The notes under the pieces: generated by a model
What the model was told of the DNA's origin: nothing
The model's database searches: none
What the model saw: the letters and a program-made list of their open reading frames with translations, nothing else
Program-made: the position numbers and the translations under genes
NCBI GenBank assembly: GCA_025093985.1
Contig: JACAAK010000005.1
Span: forward strand, 558,001 to 622,000
DNA length: 64,000 bases
DNA from: Calvatia gigantea
Taxonomy: Eukaryota; Basidiomycota; Agaricomycetes; Agaricales; Lycoperdaceae
Direction: 5' to 3'
In this document: positions 1-11,613 of the stretch, piece by piece
Position numbering within the stretch: the first letter of the stretch is position 1
Layout of the letters: every line of letters starts with the position of its first letter

Positions 1-1920
1 ATCCACGACAAGGAAATGCTGGCAATCATCTACGCACTAGAAGAGTGGAGGCACTTCCTCGAAGGCACACGCCACCAAGTTGAGATCTGGATGGACCACA
101 AAAATCTAGAGTACTTCATGTCTGCCAAGAAACTTAACCACCGCCAAGCCTGCTGGTCCCTCATACTCTTCTGCTTTGATTTCCGCTTGCACCACCGTCC
201 TGGCCGAACCATGGGGAAACCCGATGCACTGTCCTGTAGAGCTGACCACAGCACAGGAGCCCGTGACAACGAGAACATCACCCTCCTCCCTGATGGACTC
301 TTTGCCATTCGCACACTCGAAGGGATTTCGATGGAAGGAGAGGAGCAGCTCCTGGTAAAGGATATCCGCTCTAGAAACTGTACGGGTGAACAAGAGGAAG
401 CAGTCGCTAAAGCCGCATGGGAACTCAAGCAGTTGTCAACCAAAACTGTGAGGAGTGCAGAATGGACAGAGCAGGATGGTCTACTCCTGTTCCAAGGGAA
501 GATATACGTCCCAACAGGCTCTGATCTTAGGCAGAGGATAGTAGCTCTCCACCACAACACAAAGATTGCAGGACATGCTGGGCAATGGAAAACGCTAGAA
601 CTTGTCTCCCACAACTACTGGTGGCCCCAGATGGCTTGATACATCGGTCAGTACGTCTCTACCTGTGACCTCTGCATGCGCACCAAGCTCATCCACCGTC
701 CACCGCAAGGAGAACTCCATCTGCTCCCCATCCCTGAAGCCTGCTGGGACACACTTAGTATAGATTTTGTGGTCGAACTCCTGGAATCTGCAGGCTACGA
801 CGCCGTCATGACAGTGGTGGACTCTGTCTCTAAACGAGCCCACTTTATCCCAACCCACACTACTGTCTCGGCCGAGGGCACAGCGCGGCTCTTCCTCCAC
901 AATGTCTGGAAGCTCCATGGACTCCCCAATGCCATCGTTTCGGACCACGGACCACAGTTCATCGCTGCATTCACAAAAGAGCTTTACCGACTCTTAGGGA
1001 TCAAGATGGCCACCTCAACCACCTAGCATCCACAGACCGATGGGCAGACAGAGTGGGTGAACCAGAAACTTGATCAGTACCTCCGCCTCTTCATAAACGA
1101 GCGACAGAATGACTGGCACGACCTCCTCCCACTCGCAGAATTCCAACACAACAACCACGTCCATGCTTCCACCCAACACTCCCTCTTCCTCTTAGACACT
1201 GGATGTCACCCGCACATGGGATTTGAGCCACATCAGCTGCACTCGAACATCGAATCAGTCAACGAGTTCATGAAGTGAATGGAGTCGACACTAGAGAAAG
1301 CAAAATCTGCACTGGTCAAGGCGAAAGAAGACATGACCCACTACTACAACCAACGATGTACACCTGCACTCACATACAAGCCAGGCGACAAAGTTTACCT
1401 CGAAGCAGATGACATCCAGACCACCCGCCCATCAAGGAAACTTTCTCACCAACGCCTCAGACCATACGTCATAGACAAGCAGGTCAATGCTAATGCCTAC
1501 CGTCTTTGCCTCCCCCGCTCCATGCAATGCCTCCACCCAGTTTTCAACATTGTTAAACTCACACCCGCACCACCCGATCCAATCGAGAACTGCCGCATGA
1601 AACCCCCATCCAATCCCATCATTGTCAACGAGGAAGAGGAATGGGAAGTCGAAGAAGTCCTTAACAGCCGCATCCACCAAAGACGACTTCAATATCTCAT
1701 CAAATAGAAAGGCTTTGGAACGGAACACAACTCATGGGAGCCAGCCGATGGAGTCCATGCCCCAGAACTAGTCCAGGAGTTCTACCGCAAACAGCCTGGC
1801 GCCCCCCCCCCGCCTCATCCACACACTTACTTTCAGCTCACTTCCCTTCCAATCAGTCCAACACCACACATCAAGACGCTGCGATTTTGGAGGGGGGGTA
1901 GATGTCAGGGCAACCTCTGA
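1..1920 (+). pseudogene. K pol fragment: RNase H, integrase, chromodomain
   Basis: One continuous frame covers the whole stretch, interrupted by stops at 637-639 (TGA), 1024-1026 (TAG), 1276-1278 (TGA) and 1705-1707 (TAG). The first codons are late RNase H ([23 protein letters not shown]). An integrase zinc region follows (HH then CDLC, about 540-680), then the core: first Asp in SIDFV near 760, second in SDHGPQF near 940, Glu in QTE near 1045. A chromodomain near 1660-1740 should read YLIKWKGF, but its Trp codon is TAG at 1705. The frame runs through the polypurine tract and ends 18 nt inside the LTR. The stop at 637 replaces an expected Arg (CGA to TGA), typical of CpG decay. Not functional as it stands. 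Confidence 0.88.
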
Positions 1921-2252
1921 CGGTCCCCCCAGACTGCCCCACAACCCTATGCACTCACCCACTCTCAGCCGCGTGGACATGAGTAACAACTGGAGACCCT
2001 GAAAGACAATGATGGACTTACATACATAATGAAACAATAGGACAATGGACAGTAACGCAGTATATATTAACCTGTACATCTGCAGAGGACCCTTATCTGA
2101 TTCTCTAAGGATTCCCCCACAGGTATGTAGTCTATACAGCCGCTTGTAATACAACTAAGGATTCCCCCGCAGATTCCCCCACAGTTGCCCACTCGTCCGC
2201 CCTGTGAGAACATCACATCCCCGAGCCGCTCAGACTGCGGGTTGCCCTTACA
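1903..2252 (+). repeat. K 3' LTR
   Basis: About 350 bp beginning TGTCAGGG and ending CCCTTACA, directly after a G-rich polypurine tract. The same ends occur in both LTRs of element J in inverse orientation, which fixes the borders. A TATA-like stretch (tatatatt) lies near 2058-2066. Confidence 0.9.
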
Positions 2253-3966
2253 GCATTCGTGTATTGTCTCCTCTCTCTAATAACTTCATCCAGTGGAGTG
2301 TTCTGTCGAACATATTCCCTTCTCTGTGCCTGCTCTCATCGGTGAGCTCTATCGACTTCTCGTTCAATAGAGATAGGATGCCTGCGTTCTCCATATGTGT
2401 TACCCAGTCTCAGTGGAGGCCTAGTCTGCCATTCAGAATGGCATGGCTCTTCCAGCTGGTTGGGGTCAACAGCATGATGCTTGGGAACCTAAGTGGGTTC
2501 ATCCTCGACCTTGACTGGATTGTCATGGTCACAATGGTCTTCATACCATCTCAGGTCAAGCAGCCATCCACGTTCATCCTGTGGAAATTCATCATATCCT
2601 CTACCCTCAGGCCAATTTGGCAGGGGAGAATGCTGGATTTGCGGTGGTGGTAGTGCTTCTCCTCCAGGCATTGAATGCCTAGAGGATGTGCTAGACAGAG
2701 GAGTCTGCTGCCGTGGTTTAGGTGGCATGGGCGATCTGATTTTATGATCAGGAGTAATATTGGGGTATCAAGAAGGTAGGTCATCTCATGGAACATTTCC
2801 AGCATCACTCAGTTGTGGCAGAAAAGGAGGGACATCATCATCTGGTCTCCTCGGTGGTGGCAGGTTTCCTCCCTGCCCTTCATGACGTGGTTGCCAATTA
2901 CTGCTATCCGGCTTCGAGTCTAGACATTTAGGGAAGAATCCCTCATCGAACAAGGCATTTGGTGATACAAAGATCACATTGCCAGCCATGTGCCGCATAA
3001 ACACATAGTTCTTGGATCCTTTATAACTGAGGAATATCATCAACTCGGATTTTGCAGACAATTTATTGGTGTGGACTTCATTGGGCAAAAACACATATGT
3101 GCCACAACCAAAAACATGGATATGGGACAAATTAGGTTTAACCCTTGAATAATACACAAAGGGTGTCTTCCACTTGAGACGCTGGACTGGCATGCGATTA
3201 TATAAATGCACAGTGCAGTTGATCGCAAACTCCCACCAAGAGTCAGGTAGACATGCCTGTAGCTATATAGCTTGGGCTTTCTCAAGGAGGGTGTGATTCA
3301 GTCTCTCCACTCGACCATTCTGCTGGTGAGCATAGGAAGCGGTGGTCTCATGGGTGATTCCACGTGTCGCAAACCATGCCATTAATCGCTCGTTGACATA
3401 CTCTCCTCCATTATCAGTGCAGAAGCATTTGATCTGTATACTGGAGAGGTTTTCTAATGCACTGATTAGCTCAATGAGCTTCTCCGGAGCCTCAGACTTC
3501 TTTCAAAGAAGGACAACATGTGCATGAGAAGAGAAGTTGTCAAGCAATGTCATCGCCTATTTATATTTAGAATATGAGACGATAGGCATTTCTATCAGGT
3601 CTGAGTAACATAGCTCAAAGACCGAAGTAGCTTGCTTTGGGTCAACAGGAAAGGGATTATTGTGCATTTTCCCTTTAGCACAGTCCTCACATATGGGCTT
3701 CCTGTCCTGAGATGGAGAAATCAGCACAATGCCTTCAGTGTTAGCTGAAAGCTTGGCAAGCACGTGATTAGAGGGGTGTTCCATTCGATGATGCCAGTCA
3801 ATGTAAGAAGGGTGGCATAATGCTAATGCAACTGGCTCATCCTTGCACTTGTGCAAGATATATGTGTGTACCATATAGATATTGTTGTGAAAAACAAGAT
3901 GAGGCCAGGCGGACAATACAGCATGACTCAACTTGTCGTAAATTGTAGTGCCTTCAACGGACACCT
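2253..3966 (-). pseudogene. Copia element B pol fragment: pre-integrase and integrase
   Basis: Ty1/copia polyprotein on the minus strand. Read from about 3966 downwards it has a GAG-pre-integrase zinc module (DWHHRM, HPS, ICEDCAKGKMH near 3790-3670) and the start of the integrase core (YSDLIEMP near 3600). The core continues with CTDNGGEY near 3430-3410 and QQNGRVERLN near 3330. After it come the conserved copia segment HVFGCGTYVFLP (about 3110-3080) and a proline-rich linker towards the RT. Stops include codons near 3558, 3500 and 3262. RT and RNase H are missing because K inserted at 2252/2253. The upstream end joins in frame to the gag/protease part at 11614 once element A is removed. Pseudogene, confident family call. 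Confidence 0.85.
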
Positions 3967-3972
3967 CAAGGG

Positions 3973-3977
3973 TATGA
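3973..3977. repeat. Target site duplication of element A, left copy (TATGA)
   Basis: TATGA directly precedes the TGTCATGA start of the 5' LTR; the identical pentamer follows the 3' LTR at 11609-11613. This proves that A transposed into copia B as a unit. Confidence 0.95.
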
Positions 3978-4525
3978 TGTCATGACCCGCGCACGTTCGC
4001 CCACTCTCACCCGCTTCCCCCGCTCGTAGTCATCATTACCTTAGTCTGGCTGCATTAGGTTGCTCTTCATTCTTTCTGTCAGTCGGTCCAATATCCTGTT
4101 TTCTATATTAATCCCTATCCCCTTCAACTTCTCCACTATCACCTTATAGTTAAAACTTGATTCCGGTGTCTTGTTAGCTGGCCGCCCTCGGTGGCCGTCC
4201 ATTCTTCATTCACCATTACTTTCGTACTTCCTGCTTTTCAGACTAGTATATAAACCTAGTCCCCACACTTGTAAATCCTTAGTCTGATTATCGACCACGA
4301 TTACGCCCTCTGATTCTGTTCCCCTCTGTCTCTGTTCCTCCGACCCTCTGACCCCACTCCCTCCTGAAATATGGACTTCGACGACAGCAGGAAGGTGCAA
4401 CACATACGTTGAAGCTGCTGAGTCCAAATCTCATACTCGTCCGAATTCACCCGCTCTGTACATTCTCACCCGACATCACCTGGCAGCTAACCTCGGCTGA
4501 TATCCCACGTAACCCAATCGTAACA
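3978..4525 (+). repeat. Element A 5' LTR
   Basis: 548 bp, TGTCATGA to GTAACA. A TATA box (tatataaa, 4247-4254) and C/T-rich sequence downstream of it indicate the Pol II start region. The copy at 11052-11608 is 9 nt longer: five single-base indels plus a TA/TACATA difference at 4147-4148. Confidence 0.95.
4247..4254 (+). promoter_or_regulatory. TATA box of element A LTR promoter
   Basis: tatataaa, present in both LTRs (4247-4254 and 11325-11332), about 330 nt upstream of the gag ATG. The flanking ctag-tatataaacc also occurs in the LTRs of the C/E family on the minus strand. Inferred to set the start of the genomic RNA. Confidence 0.6.
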
Positions 4526-4580
4526 GTATAATCAGACTCCACTCCTCTGTCATTCCTTTGTCCCCTCACCACTGATTACT

Positions 4581-5969
4581 ATGCCTACCATGACCACCAG
4601 GTCACAAACTGCTTCCAAAGCCCAGAAGGTTTCTGTTGCCAGAAGCCGGAAGGCCACCACACCACTTTCCTATGTTACCCCTCAATGCAAAGCTTCTCCT
4701 GTAGTAGCACTCCAAAGAACCCCTGTCGAAGAGGTCTTGCAGGAAGGGCCCGATCCCGATCATGAAAATGAGGAGGACTGGTTACCCGACCAAGGTGAGA
4801 ACCAAAATCAGGACTCTTTCGACGAGGGACCCCCAGATCCTGGTGATGGTGACGATGGTGGTGACGATGGTGAAGCCCCTCCTGACAGTAATGCCGGTGA
4901 TGGCAGTGCCCCAAATCCACAACGCTGAGGATTGACAATGGTGGATGCCATTGCACTTTTGGCCGACAAGTTAGACGATCAGGCCCGTTCTCAGCCGCCC
5001 CAAGTACCCCAAACCCCCCGCACCAAGGCCCGTGAACCTAACATGTTCAGCGGTGCTAACCCCGAGGAACTCCATCAGTTCCTGTTCCAATGTTGGCTCT
5101 ACTTTCGCTCCAACCCCTCGCTCTTCCCGACTGACAATAATAAGGTGAACTTCGTACTCACCTACTTGACTGATACTGCTCTCCGATGGTTCGAAACAGC
5201 TATCGACCAAGAGGAGACTCTTGGCACTGTCCACCCATGGACCTCCGACTGGGACCTTTTCATCCTAGAGCTGAAAACCAATTTCGGGATTGCAGACCCA
5301 TGCGGCGAATCCGCCGAGCTCCTAGACAACCTTCGGATGAAACACTCCGACAAAATCACCAACTACAATGTCGAATTCATGCGGCTGTCATCACAGCTCA
5401 ATTGGAATGATGAGGTGCTCTGCCACCGATACTACAAAGGGCTCCCGGATCGTTTCCAGGACTCCCTGTCCAGTCGCCCCACTGGTAAGCCCACCACCTT
5501 CGTCCTGATGCGGGAGATTACTCTCCTCTTTGATAACTGTTATTGGGAGCATCAGTGCAAAAAGACTCGGGCAAAGTCGGCCGCCGAAACAACATCCGCT
5601 TCTATCAGCAGGAGGCCTGGCCAGAACCTGTCCTCTTCCACCAACAACACCAGCAGCACCAGCAACAAGCCCAACAACACCAGCAACAAGGGCAACAACT
5701 CCAAACCCCCGACATCCACTGCTACCCCCTCTTCTGCCTCGAAGTCCACTTTGTCAGCGAAGCCTGATTTGACCGACAAGCTTGGCAAGGATGGCAAGCT
5801 GACCACCGATGAGCGCAAATGGCACTTGGACAACAACCTCTGTCTGTTCTGCGGAAATGCAGGACACAAGGTGAGTGGGTGCAGGAAGAAAGCTGCCTCG
5901 GCTGTGAAGGCTGTGGCCCGACTCGCTGAGGTGGTCGATAGGAACTCTGATAAGAGTTCGGGAAACTAA
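4581..5969 (+). pseudogene. Element A gag, one in-frame TGA
   Basis: Gag polyprotein that would form the virus-like particle. It reads in one frame from ATG 4581 to TAA 5967-5969 (462 codons) with a single TGA at 4926-4928 where CGA is expected. N-terminal part (about residues 1-115): basic start, then a very acidic Asp/Gly/Glu tract. Middle: capsid-like helical region with retrotransposon gag features (FLFQCWLYF, LTYLTDTALRWF, YNVEFMRLSSQL). Then a Thr/Ser/Asn-rich low-complexity linker (about 5640-5750). Near the C-terminus is a zinc knuckle CLFCGNAGHKVSGC (C-x2-C-x4-H-x4-C, about 5840-5882). The 4581 start is chosen because the frame stays open from there and lies 55 nt after the LTR. pol lies in the -1 frame. 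Confidence 0.88.
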
Positions 5970-8900
5970 GTAGCGGTCCTTGAGACTCTGCACTAGCTGA
6001 GGACCGCGTTGTACTCACTTGTGCCACAAAGTGTTTCCAACTCAACGCATCCACTCTTTCTGATCCCAACTCCTTTCAACTATCTATCTCCTCCTCGCTC
6101 ATCCGCTCCCCCTCCGATACCCATTTCAAGGCCCTCATTGATAGTGGCTCTACACACTGCTTCATGGATATTGACTTTATCCGCTCTCATGACCTCCTGA
6201 CCTCGCCCATTCCTCCTGTTGAGCTCCATCTTTTCAACAGTTCTTCTAATGCCTTTATTACTGAACTTGCAAAAATCCCTGTCACCTTTGGCTGTGGTGA
6301 ATCTATGACTCTGGACTTCTTTGTCACTCGACTCGACTCTTCTTGCTCCATGGTTCTGGGATACAACTGGCTCACCCACTACAATCCGTTGATTGACTGG
6401 GCCTTGGGCAGTATTACTTTCCAACCACCACAGCTCGAAATTCCTGTCACTCTTCCCTGTGTTGCGACTGCCTCTGCTGCATCCACACATTCCTCGGTGC
6501 CCATTTCGGCCGCACCCGCTCCCATAGATCCACAGTCCTCTCTGCCCTTTGGCTCCACGCATCCCCACATTTCCCTGGTGAACGCTGTTGCATTCCTGCA
6601 CGCCACGCGCATTCCTGGTTCAGTTCAATTCAGTCTTAACCTCAACAACCCGTCGATGTCAGCCGCTTCGGCTGCCATCAATGAGGAACCCGATGATTGG
6701 TCTAACATCTCCGAAGCATATCGCAAGTTTGCCGATGTTTTCAGTAAAGCAAAGGCCGACATACTTGCCGAACATAGACCCTATGACCTCCAAATCAATC
6801 TGGAAGAAGGTGGCCAACCTCCCGTTGGTACCATCTACTCTCTGTCCCAGACTGAACTGGAGGCCCTCCATGAATTCATAGAGGAAAACCTTGCCATTGG
6901 CTTCATCTGCCCTTCCAACTCCCCTCATGGAGCTCCAGTCCTTTTTGTCAAGAAGAAGGATGGCTCCCTCAGACTCTGTGTCGACTTCCGAGGTCTCAAC
7001 TGTATCACGAAGAAGGATTGCTATCCTCTTCCGCTCATATCTGACCTACTCGACTCTCCATGCAAAGCCTGCATTTACACCAAGATCGACCTCCGCCACG
7101 CCTACCATCTCGTTCGCGTTGCGGCTGGTGACGAATGGAAGACGGCCTTTCGGACCCGCTACGGCTCGTTCGAATGGCTTGTTATGCCCTTCGGCCTCAC
7201 TAATGCACCTGCTGCTTTCCAGTGGTTCATGAACGACATCTTCAAGGATCTCCTAGATGTTTGCGTTACGGTCTATCTTGACAATATCCTCATCTACTCC
7301 AACAACCTCAGCAACCACCACAAGCAGGTTAAAGGTGTATTAAAGCAGCTCCACAAACATGGCCTCTACGCCCGCGCGGATAAGTGTGAGTTTGAATCCG
7401 ATACCGTTGAATACCTTGGATACGTCCTCTCCCCCGAAGGTCTCAGAATGTCTGAGGAAAAGGTCAAGATCATCCAGGACTGGCCCGAACTGAAGAAGGT
7501 CAAGGACATACAGTCTTTCCTCGTCTTCGCCAACTTCTACCGTCACTTCATCTACAACTACTCTGACATCGTCATCCCACTGACCCACCTCACCCGAAAG
7601 GGCATGGTGTGGAAGCTCAGCGATGACTGTTGAGAAGCTTTCAGATCATTGAAGTATGCCTTTATCTCAGTACCTGTCCTCACTCACTGGATACCTGACG
7701 CTCAGATTATTGTCGAGACCAACGCATCTGACTACACGCTAGCAGCCATCCTCTCCATCATTACCGAGGATGGTGAAGTTCACCCCATGGCATTCCACTC
7801 CCGCACCTTCAGTCCGGCCGAGCTGAATTATGATACCCACGACAAGGAACTCCTGGCTATATTTGAAGCTTTCAGGATTTGGCGGCACTACTTTGAAGGT
7901 GCCCCTCTTGCGATCGATGTTGTTACTGATCACAAGAATCTAGAATACTTCTGTACCACGAAAATCCTCACCTGCCGACAAGCCCGCTGGTCCAAGTTCC
8001 TCTCCCAGTTCAACCTCATGATTCGCTTTCGCCCTGGCCTGACTAGGGACAAAACCCGATGCTCTTACTAGACGATGGGACATCTACCCTAAAGGGGGGA
8101 ATAATGACTACGCTACGGTCAATCCTCACAACTTCAGACCCGTCTTTACTCATGAACAGCTTTCAGCTTCTGTCCACGCTACATACCTATATGCCCCTTC
8201 CCTTCGCGCAGCCACGATCATTGACCTTGATCAACTCCACTCTGATATCCTCTCAGCTCTCCCGCTTGACCTGTCCACAGCCACTCACATAGCTAAACCA
8301 GAAGGACGATGGTCCGTCGACTCAGCTGGTTTTCTCCGCCTTGATGACAGGATCTACATCCCTGATGCTAACAAGTTATGACTTTGAGTCTTACAGTACA
8401 AACATGATCACATCCTCTCTGGCCACTTTGGTCAGAACAAGACTCTCGAACTCGTCCGCAGAGACTACACTTGGCCCGACATCTGGTCGGCTGTCAAGGA
8501 CTTCTGTAAGTCATGCGTCACTTGTATGCAATCTAAACCACAGCGCCACAGGCCATACGGACTTCTCAAGCAACTCCCCATCCCTGAACGACCCTGGAAC
8601 TCTATCTCTATGGACTTCATTGAGAAGCTCCCTACCTCCTCCGAGTTCGATACTATCCTCGTTATCATTGACAGACTCACCAAACAATCCCTGTTCATTC
8701 CTACCCACGACATGATCACATCGGCCGAGTTGGCCCGACTATTTGTCATTCATATATTCTCGAAGCACGGTGTTCCCAAACACGTCACGTCCAATTGCGG
8801 TTCTGAGTTCGTTTCACACTTCTTCCGGTCGCTTGGAAAAGCACTGGACATGAAGTTGCATTTCACTTCGGGTTACCACCTGGAAGGCAACGGACAGACC

Positions 8901-9689
8901 GAATGGACCAACCAGACCCTTGAGCAATACATTCGTGTCTACTGCAATTATCAGCAGGACAACTGGGCAGAATTACTTCCACTAGCTGAGTTCACTTACA
9001 ACAATGCTCCTAGTGCCACGACTGGTGTTTCCCCATTCTTCGCTAACAAGGGTTATCACCCGAACATCACAGTATACCCCGAGAGAGATTTAACTTCTAG
9101 ACGGGCCCGACAATTCATTGTCGACCTTGACAAACTCCACAACGTGCTAAAGGCTGAGATCAAGCTTGCTCAAGGACATTATCAGACATCTGCTGATGCT
9201 CGCTGACTTCCTTCGCCCGACTTCACTATCAGTCAGAAAGTCTTTGTCAAGGCCAAGTTCTTCTGCATGACTCGGCCATCCAAAAAGCTCTCTGAGAAGT
9301 ATCTCAGTCCTTATGAGATTATAGCACAACCCAGTTCCGTTTCATTTACTCTCAGACTCCCTGACTCACTTTGCGCTGTTCACCCAGTGTTCCATGTCTC
9401 TATACTAGAACCTGCCACACCCAACACCTTCGACGGCTGCTCTGAGCCGCCTCCCCCGCCTGTCGCAGTTGAAGGTGAACTGGAGTACGAAATTGCTTGC
9501 ATCGTTGACTTGAAAATCGACCGCCGTCGAGCTTGCAAGCTTTTGTACAAAGTTATCTGGTTAGGTTATAAAGACACTGAAGAAGAGTCTTCCTGGTTAC
9601 CTGCTACTGAGCTAGCACATGCGGCTGAACTTCTTGCAGACTTTCATTCCTCTTATCCTTCTAAGCCTGGACCTTTGAACCCTCTATGA
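5970..9689 (+). pseudogene. Element A pol: PR-RT-RNase H-IN-chromodomain
   Basis: Pol polyprotein in the -1 frame relative to gag. Protease: LIDSGSTHCF near 6139. RT follows (LRLCVDFRGLN, LRHAYH, MPFGLTNAPAAFQ); its active site reads YLDN instead of YLDD, with the changed codon at 7283-7285. RNase H begins near 7640, and its first catalytic Asp is Asn (7721-7723). Integrase: HFGQNK and CKSCVTC (about 8430-8525), Asp in SMDFIEK, SNCGSEF where SDxG is expected, and Glu in QTEW. Chromodomain about 9485-9620. Lesions: TGA at 5981, 7631, 8379, 8385 and 9204, all at Arg-like positions, and an extra T near 8040 that shifts the frame. The residue corresponding to the second integrase Asp is also Asn (codon near 8797). 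Inactive. Confidence 0.9.
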
Positions 9690-9806
9690 TTTTTTTTACT
9701 TAAATTTCTTTTACACTTCATTCACACAGACAAATCAGTTTATTGCACATTATCAACTATCAACAATTATGTAATGTCCAAAATATGAGGAGAAGACAGC
9801 CGTGGA
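9690..9806. other. Convergent 3' ends of pol and the antisense gene
   Basis: A 117-bp AT-rich spacer starting with an eight-T run directly after the pol stop. pol (+) and the antisense gene (-) converge here, so it probably serves as a 3' end for one or both transcripts. No gene seen in it. Confidence 0.4.
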
Positions 9807-10898
9807 TCACTGGGCAGTTTCACCCAACTCAGCCGCTTCCTCCACTTCTTCCTCCTTTTCCTCTTCACTCTTGTTTCCATTGTCTTCCTCCATCTCCATT
9901 ACTACCTCCATTTCCTCCTGGGTTTCACCCAGTGTGCGGGCCTCCTCGTTGTCATCCTCGTTGTCATCATCATCGTCAGCCAGTCCCAGGGCATCCATTA
10001 CCTGCTGAACCATCAGTCCAATGCTGCACTGATACCCGCCGTTCTTGATGACTGCGGCCTCAACATTCCTCCTGAGCTCATTCGCCCACTCCAGCCGCAG
10101 CAACTGCTCCTCTCCAACCTCAATCAGCCTATCCGTCCTCACCCCCTGATCCTCCATAATGGACACAATCCTCTCCAGGATATCGTTTTGGCGAGTAAGG
10201 AGAGCCGCAAGTTGATCATTGCTGACCCGAGATACTTGAGTGGCAACAGTGATCGGCCGACAACAGGCGGATGGAAGGCGACAAGCCTTCTTCAACAGTG
10301 AACATTCAAGGCACTTGGTGACCTCACGACTAGAACAGCCATTAGCACAATCACTGGGAAGCTAAGTGCCACTTACCTTGACGTCGACTCCCTGATTGTG
10401 CAAGGATCGCCATTGTCGAGACATCGCTCGCACTTATTATGGCCACCCATCTTGACCTTCTTTCCGTCGACTGCAGGTGGCTCATCCTCGCCCGATTCCC
10501 TCCAGTCCGGGTCTGGCTTGCCCCCGAAATCTGACTCTTCATCGACGCGTCTCCTTTTCAACGATGGTGGCGCCTTCCCAATCCACTCCTTCATGATCCT
10601 CCATTGATGTCACTTCTCGGCCATTATCTTCTTATCCGCTTCATCAGCGGCCTTACGCTTTCCTTCGCGTCTGCTTGCCCACACGCTCCTCTTGCTCCTC
10701 TTGCTCCTTCTTTTCCCATGCTTCTTGTTCCACCCGTTCTTGCCTCTCTCACTCCTCGTTCTCCTCCAATTTGCACAGCTCATGTTCGGCCTGCCATTCC
10801 GCCTCCTCCTGCCTTTCCAGTTCAAGTCGCTTGCGTTCACGCATGGCCTCTAGCTCAGCCCATTTCTCCGCGGCAGTTTTCTTGATAGGGCTCGACAT
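9807..10898 (-). pseudogene. Element A antisense accessory gene, spliced, Zn2Cys6-like
   Basis: Minus-strand gene between pol and the 3' LTR. From ATG 10898: a charged, Glu/Arg-rich, likely coiled-coil N-terminus; then a nuclear-type basic segment (LKRRRVDEE near 10560); then a cysteine pattern split by a 47-bp intron (10330-10376). Splicing keeps the frame and gives C-x2-C-x6-C, 13 residues, C-x2-C-x6-C, close to the fungal Zn(II)2Cys6 binuclear cluster (usual loop 5-12 residues). A helical middle (QLAALLTRQNDILERI) and a very acidic C-terminal tail follow, ending at 9807. Breaks: TGA at about 10749 and 10610 (CGA expected) and a one-base shift near 10640. An upstream Met at 11018 is possible but lies close to the polypurine tract. 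It may be a DNA-binding or regulatory protein; function is inferred from the cysteine pattern only. Confidence 0.6.
10330..10376 (-). other. Candidate 47-bp spliceosomal intron in the antisense gene
   Basis: On the minus strand the intron starts GTAAGT, has a branch-like gctaat 14 nt before its end, and ends tctag. Without splicing, the frame meets a stop at 10373. With splicing, the codon for Ser is completed across the junction and the frame runs on into the 10295-9807 part. Because it is antisense, it would not be removed from the genomic retrotransposon RNA. Confidence 0.7.
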
Positions 10899-11051
10899 GG
10901 TAGTGGTCGAGGTGGTGGTGGTTAGAGTAAGAGAATGGGACCGTAAAATTTCCAAGGTGACGAAATTTACATGCACCATCAAAAGTCTAATTGGAGATTC
11001 CCACAGGTCCGATTTCATGGCCTCGAGGGCTCGGCCCTAATGGGGGGATAC
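10899..11051. other. Spacer between antisense gene start and 3' LTR
   Basis: Holds the presumed 5' leader and promoter of the antisense gene on the minus strand, and on the plus strand the polypurine-like tract (tggggggatac, 11041-11051) that primes plus-strand synthesis just before the LTR. Confidence 0.5.
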
Positions 11052-11608
11052 TGTCATGACCCGCGCATGTTCGCCCGCTCTCACCCACTTCCCCCACTCA
11101 TAGTCATCGTTACCTTAGTCCGGCTGCATTGGGTTGCTCTTCATTCTTTCTGTCAGTCGGTCCAATATCCTGTTTTCTATATTAATCCCTATCCCCTTCA
11201 ACTTCTCCACTATCACCTTATACATAGTTAAAACTTGATTCCAGTGTCTTGTTAGCCGGCCGCCCTCGGCAGCCGTCCATTCTTCGTTCACCATTACTTT
11301 CGTACTTCCTGCTTTTCAGACTAGTATATAAACCTAGTCCCCACACTTGTAAATCCTTAGTCTGATTATTGACCACGAATTACGCCCTCTGATTCTGTTC
11401 CCCTCTGTCTCTGTTCCTCTGACCCTCTGACCCCACTCCCTCCTGAAATACAGACTTCGACGAACAGCAGGAAGATGCAACACATACGTTGAAGCCTGCT
11501 GAGTCCAAATCTCAGTACTCGTCCGAATTCACCCGCTCTGTACGTTCTCACCCGACATCACCTGGCAGCTAACCTCGGCCGATATCCCGCATAACCCAAT
11601 CAGTAACA
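11052..11608 (+). repeat. Element A 3' LTR
   Basis: 557 bp, same ends as the 5' copy, followed by the right TSD TATGA (11609-11613). It has TACATA at 11221-11226 where the 5' LTR has TA. Confidence 0.95.
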
Positions 11609-11613
11609 TATGA
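11609..11613. repeat. Target site duplication of element A, right copy
   Basis: TATGA, matching 3973-3977. Confidence 0.95.

Larger units (their letters stand above)
1..2252 (+). mobile_element. Element K: Ty3/gypsy chromovirus, 3' part
   Basis: The 3' portion of an LTR retrotransposon whose 5' part lies outside the window. It carries RNase H, integrase and chromodomain in one reading frame, then a polypurine tract (about 1890-1899) and a 3' LTR. The right LTR end abuts copia sequence at 2253, so K inserted into copia element B. The same family appears in opposite orientation as element J. Family assignment is from protein motifs; the extent to the left is unknown. Confidence 0.9.
3978..11608 (+). 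mobile_element. Element A: complete Ty3/gypsy chromovirus with antisense accessory gene
   Basis: A 7.6-kb element with two LTRs, a 5-bp TSD (TATGA), gag, pol in the order protease-RT-RNase H-integrase-chromodomain, and an extra gene on the opposite strand between pol and the 3' LTR. It is inserted in the copia protease/pre-integrase junction. Lesions: several CGA-to-TGA stops, one single-base insertion near 8040, and RT and RNase H catalytic Asp-to-Asn changes. The LTRs differ by several small indels, so it is not very young. Confidence 0.95.

Noticed and set aside
30..614. 194-codon open frame opposite K pol
   Set aside because: Exact shadow of the RNase H/integrase coding strand, with no feature of its own. 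The same holds for most long reverse-strand frames over pol genes in this window.
10749..11018. Met at 11018 as start of the element A antisense gene
   Set aside because: The added N-terminus is Thr/Ser-rich and lies next to the polypurine tract. The Met at 10898 begins the charged, coherent part. Kept as an alternative only.
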